This document shows, piece after piece, positions 59,944-64,000 of a DNA stretch of 64,000 bases. The notes under the pieces were generated by a model. It searched no databases. It had not been told where the DNA came from and saw nothing but the letters and a program-made list of their open reading frames with translations. The stretch is from Neurospora intermedia (lineage: Eukaryota; Ascomycota; Sordariomycetes; Sordariales; Sordariaceae). Within the stretch, counting starts at the first letter, position 1. Each line of letters opens with the position of its first letter. The stretch covers positions 1,761,001 through 1,825,000 of the forward strand of contig BTPP01000001.1 in the NCBI GenBank assembly GCA_037102815.1, written 5' to 3'. A program made the translations under genes and the position numbers.

Positions 59944-62900
59944 CTCATATACATCGATGTTGAGGACTGGTCAGCCTTGCTTCATCTTGTCCCAGCGTGG
60001 AATTGCAGCTTCACCACATATTGGGAAGGGGGGGTCAATTTTTCTTCATGCTCCCAACTTTACCCCCTCCTCAACGGGTAGTTCGTTCCTTCTTTGATCA
60101 ACAGTTTGCACAGACCAAGTGTATTGGGGCTTTCCGCCCGCCAGGGCAAGAGCAAGCTTTGCAAGTTGATGTGAAAGAAGGCAATCTTCGTCCAGCAGCC
60201 GGCGTCCATATTACCGTTCCAGGAACTTTTCAACTTCCTTGAGGTTCTACGAAAGAACGCTGAGAATACGTTGGCTTTACACAGTCGAATATGCCTGAGT
60301 TTCTCAGTGATGAAGGTTGACAATTATTCAGGGCCACCTAATACTATACACCCCCATATACATGTCATGTACCCTATCATGCGGTCATACTTGCGTGTGC
60401 TTTATCTGACATAGTTCAACAACATAGTGTACTCGTACCCACGTGGCTGTGCCGTAAACGCCAGTCCCTCGTCTCTGGACTTCACAAGATAATAGAGTGT
60501 ACGTGTTTTGCCGAGACCGAGGCTAGGCCATGCGCCCTTCTACAGGTGCAAGAACGAGACCGATGTGACAGAATTTCAACAGTCCGTGCCAGCTAGGGTC
60601 GTTCGTGAAATGGACCAAAATTCAGCGAAGCCCCTACATGGTGTAAACCTCAACTGGTGTTTACGAAAGTTCGACGGTCGTCTTCGCGATCTGATGTTCC
60701 TCTCCGACGCATCGGGCCGGTGAAGATCATATCAATTTACATGAAGGGTTTGCTCTATTCTAGAGTCCAGTTCTGTTCGGTATATACCTACTAGAGGTTG
60801 ATATGTATCGATGCCTGCCAAATTAAATGCGTGTCCCCCTCACGGTCTGTAAAAGGAGGCTTCTTATTGGATAGCAATTCCAAAAAGAGCGTCATGTAGT
60901 AGATTCACTCCGGCATGCACAATAATCGGTCTGGCACATATGCTGCAATATGCTTAAACATGCACCATAGGTATTGGCCCGACCTTCCTGAAACTTGAAT
61001 AACGGGCTGCCATTTTCTCCTTGCTGTGTCTGACACATGCCAATCTCGAGCAAGCGGCCTTTACAATGCCGCGACTCATTCAATTGTAGTAACAATGCAT
61101 CAGATGGGGGAGAAAAAAAAGGTAGGATTGAGGCAGCATGATGTAGCTTGCACAATGCGTTAGGTACAGTTGACTGACGGTCTTGCTGCATGTTATCAAT
61201 GTACTTCAGGTACCTCAAGTTCTTGTAAGTACAAGTTTGGTACCAGGTACCTCCACATTCGCCATTGTATTGGCGCTTCGGCTTTCGTTCTCGGACATTC
61301 CCCGATTATCGCCGCTTTGAGCTCCGGGACGGCGGATTGTTGGGGTAATCGACCACCCCTTCTTACCAGTTTTCACTTTTATGACTATTTTCTTCCCATT
61401 GCCATTTGATTTGGCAGAAATAGGTGGCTTCAGGTTACCATATTCGAATCGTGGTACCTTCACCAAGCATCCGCACCCCCATTTAGTAGCGGATCAGTTC
61501 CAAGCAACACGGCATCCCCAATTCCGGGAGGATGATGGCTTGAATCCAACAGACAGCAACACGAGATTTAGCACTCCTCCGCGACAAGATTTCTCGGACA
61601 TTAAGACGCATAGATAGAGGTAGTAATGTATGATCAGATATCTTCTTTCAATGTGGTCAGATGCTTACCGCATGATAGTGTCGGTGTGGAACTGCTTCGG
61701 CCCTATTCAGTGCGAACGTAAATGTCCATACGTCCAATCCTTTCTTGTATGGCATTTTGCGTGCTCTGGACCATCCGTGATTCAATGGTTTTGTTTGTTC
61801 TTTAACTCGCAAATATCAAACAGCCTTGTAGCCTTGCATGATGCATCGCTAATACCTTGCATAAAGCCCGAACATATGGGCAGAAAGTGGCGACTATCCT
61901 CCCCCAGTCTTGTCGATGTGATGGCCTCTCGAATCTGCGGTCTTTTCTCTGTCGATGCATATTGATGCATGCCCAGCAAACGAGGCAACAATTACGCCCT
62001 ACCCCGGAACAAGGCTCACCTCCCCCTCGTCCTTCTACAGAAGCCACATCGTGCGCCCTGCACTAAGCTGCTCAGCCTGGTTCAATATTACAGGAACGTC
62101 GAGGCCCAATTGATGGAACAACAAACTCGCTCTGGTTAGTGTTGATGGATTGTTGGATTTCCCCAACGGGACACAGCACCCATAAAAATCCACATGGAAT
62201 CGAGACATTGATCAGCCTCCGTCCCTACCTAGTCCAACCCACTCCGAGACGTGCATGGCATCCCACCACATTTTGTATCACACCCTTTCTTCAACAGCCC
62301 ACCCACTGGCTGCCAGATAACTCGACTCGATATATCTCTCTCCCACAGTCCCGGATCTTGGATGGGGGAGATGGCAAGGCACGGCCGGGGGTACGGTAGT
62401 CATCTGTCGTTTGGCTGTGATGACAGATTGACAACCTTATCTTGCACCGAGGAGATATGCATTCATGGACTGCCCCATCCACATCCCCGAGTCCGTCAGC
62501 ACGATGTAGGTGCCAGGTGCAATGTCGGGCCCGTGGGGATATCCTACTTAGGTTCGGGTACTTGGGTACCCCTGGTTATGCCGCTTCTGCAATCATCGAC
62601 CGGACAGAAGCAATCACCTCCACACTGCAACAAACCATCCCCAACCTCCACCGATGCATAGAAGCTCGTAGAGAACAACGATCCTACACACTGAGGCTGA
62701 CACCTTTCCGACCTATCCAAGTTGAGCACTTGTCTGAGGCGAGGACAATATCAAGGTGTGGGGGTTGGAGTGAGCATCTGGACCTCATCATACCACGGAC
62801 ATCGCACGCTCTGCTAGGTCTGATGCCAGTCAAGGTAACACAATGGCGGTATTGTATTGCAGTATTGCATCGATCTGACCGTACTTTCATCCAGGATTCG

Positions 62901-63983
62901 GCATCTGTCGCATCGCATCGTCACCTTCCCCGCTTTGCTTAACCGCTGCAAGCTCCGGGCTGCGTTGGCGGCAAGTAACATCAAGATAGGCAAGATGTAA
63001 GGTACATTACACCCGGACTTGAGACAGAATGCACGAACCAGGGGAAGGAACATCCATTAGATGGCTATAGCTCGGCTCTGACCAAAGTACCTTCCTTCCC
63101 TGAACCCACACGGGTCCACAGTTACCTTCCTTACATCAGACACAATATTCAGGCTCTTCATCAGCACCATACCTACCTATGTCTCAGATGGCTCTATTAA
63201 ATAAAGTGCCAAGTGTCGTAGATAGAGAAACTGCAGGGCCGATCCGTCCCTCCATCCTTCCTTGCTTCACGCAGTGCCTGACCTTTTTTCCATAGTCACT
63301 GCCGTAACAACCTAAGCTACGTATGGTGTTGCCAGTATCCAAATGGTGCCTCCGCCATCGAGCCCTTCCATGAACCCCCCTCGATCCCCTCACTCCCTTT
63401 TGTCGCACGTCTCACAATTCCCTTGTGCACACTGAATCGTATCACCACTGACCCCGTCCTTCCCCATCAGTGCAGCCCAAGTCTTGTCACATACGACCGA
63501 AGACCTAGAGAACGATACGCCGGGGTCACTGCATTTTTGGAAGCAAAAAAGGCAACTGGAACTTGCAAGTACGTTGCACTTTGAGGGGCCATGGAGGGTC
63601 GAGTTAAGGAGTCCCCTGCTGGTGTGCAGGCCAGCGACGGTGGGCAACTGCCAGCAGTCCAGTCCATGGGTACAGAATGCCGAGGCTCGCAGAGGCACCT
63701 GCCGAGTGCCGACGCAGCGCCCGGGCCTCTCGGCGCCTGGCGGGAGGGGACGGAGCATCGTGCAGCTCCGTGTCGGCCCGGATGCACTTGGGGTTTAATC
63801 TGGAAGCTACCTCAACTCGAAATGGAGTGGATAATTCGAGGTCAGGCCCTGCTGCCCAGTGGATGGCATCAAGCAAGACTCTGGAAACCCCAAACTCCCA
63901 AGTTATGGATCTTACCACACCATGTCAAATTCATCTTACCCCTTTTCTTTTGGGATAGGGGTCTCAATGCAAGGCGACATACT

Positions 63984-64000
63984 CCCCCCCCCCCCCCCCC
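63984..64000. repeat. Poly-C run at the window end
   Basis: Seventeen consecutive C reach the last base of the window. It may continue beyond, so its true length is unknown. Confidence 0.8.

Larger units (their letters stand above)
56938..64000. other. Right flank without a confidently supported gene
   Basis: The first part is the PKS promoter region. Beyond it only short frames are seen. The best candidates are minus-strand frames at 58,509-58,778 and 59,543-59,943, listed separately. TACC/GGTA-type words recur near 61,205-61,250. The window ends in a run of 17 C (63,984-64,000). Confidence 0.5.

Noticed and set aside
62442-62942. Plus-strand frame of 166 codons
   Set aside because: No recognisable domain and overlapped by several equally open frames; probably chance.
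1-64000. CRISPR arrays, bacterial operons, rRNA genes, telomere repeats
   Set aside because: No regularly spaced short repeats, ribosome-binding sites, rRNA-like sequence or TTAGGG arrays were seen; the introns and gene types are fungal.

Overview
The window looks like a piece of a filamentous ascomycete genome, most likely a Sordariomycete-type fungus. Short GT-AG introns with CTAAC/CTGAC-type branch sites, Zn(II)2Cys6 regulators, a non-reducing polyketide synthase and a block ruined by repeat-induced point mutation (RIP) all point that way. No CRISPR array, operon or convincing tRNA gene is visible.

Layout. (1) From 1 to about 23,430 the DNA is an extremely AT-rich, TpA-rich, stop-riddled block. 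It holds at least three Ty3/gypsy retrotransposon relics: one on the plus strand (1-4,150), with reverse transcriptase, RNase H, integrase and chromodomain still readable, and two on the minus strand. The third (14,790-22,565) keeps both 238-bp LTRs, a TATAT target duplication and a polypurine tract. Its two LTRs differ at about 45 positions by my count, all transitions and no gaps, which is a RIP signature. Degenerate minisatellites and an odd poly-A island lie between the elements. (2) At about 23,430 composition switches abruptly to ordinary, roughly balanced DNA. (3) From 23.4 to 50 kb only two genes can be supported. One is a C2H2/C2H2-Zn(II)2Cys6 transcription factor (27,000-28,163, three exons). 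The other is a second Zn(II)2Cys6 regulator with an AflR-like C-terminal half (43,332-44,285, minus). They are separated by about 15 kb with no recognisable gene. (4) At 50,095-56,937 (minus, three exons, 2,205 aa) lies a complete non-reducing PKS, SAT-KS-AT-PT-ACP-ACP-TE, closest in my recollection to the PKS1 family that makes 1,3,6,8-tetrahydroxynaphthalene for DHN melanin. (5) From 56.9 to 64 kb only short anonymous reading frames are seen.

Working together. The PKS would make the first naphthol intermediate. The nearer regulator (about 5.8 kb from the PKS stop) and the more distant C2H2-Zn2Cys6 regulator (a finger combination also found in the melanin activators Cmr1/Pig1) are candidate pathway regulators, but this link is inference. 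The expected tailoring genes (THN/T3HN reductase, scytalone dehydratase) are not in the window, so if it is a melanin locus it is a partial or dispersed one beside a RIP-inactivated transposon nest.
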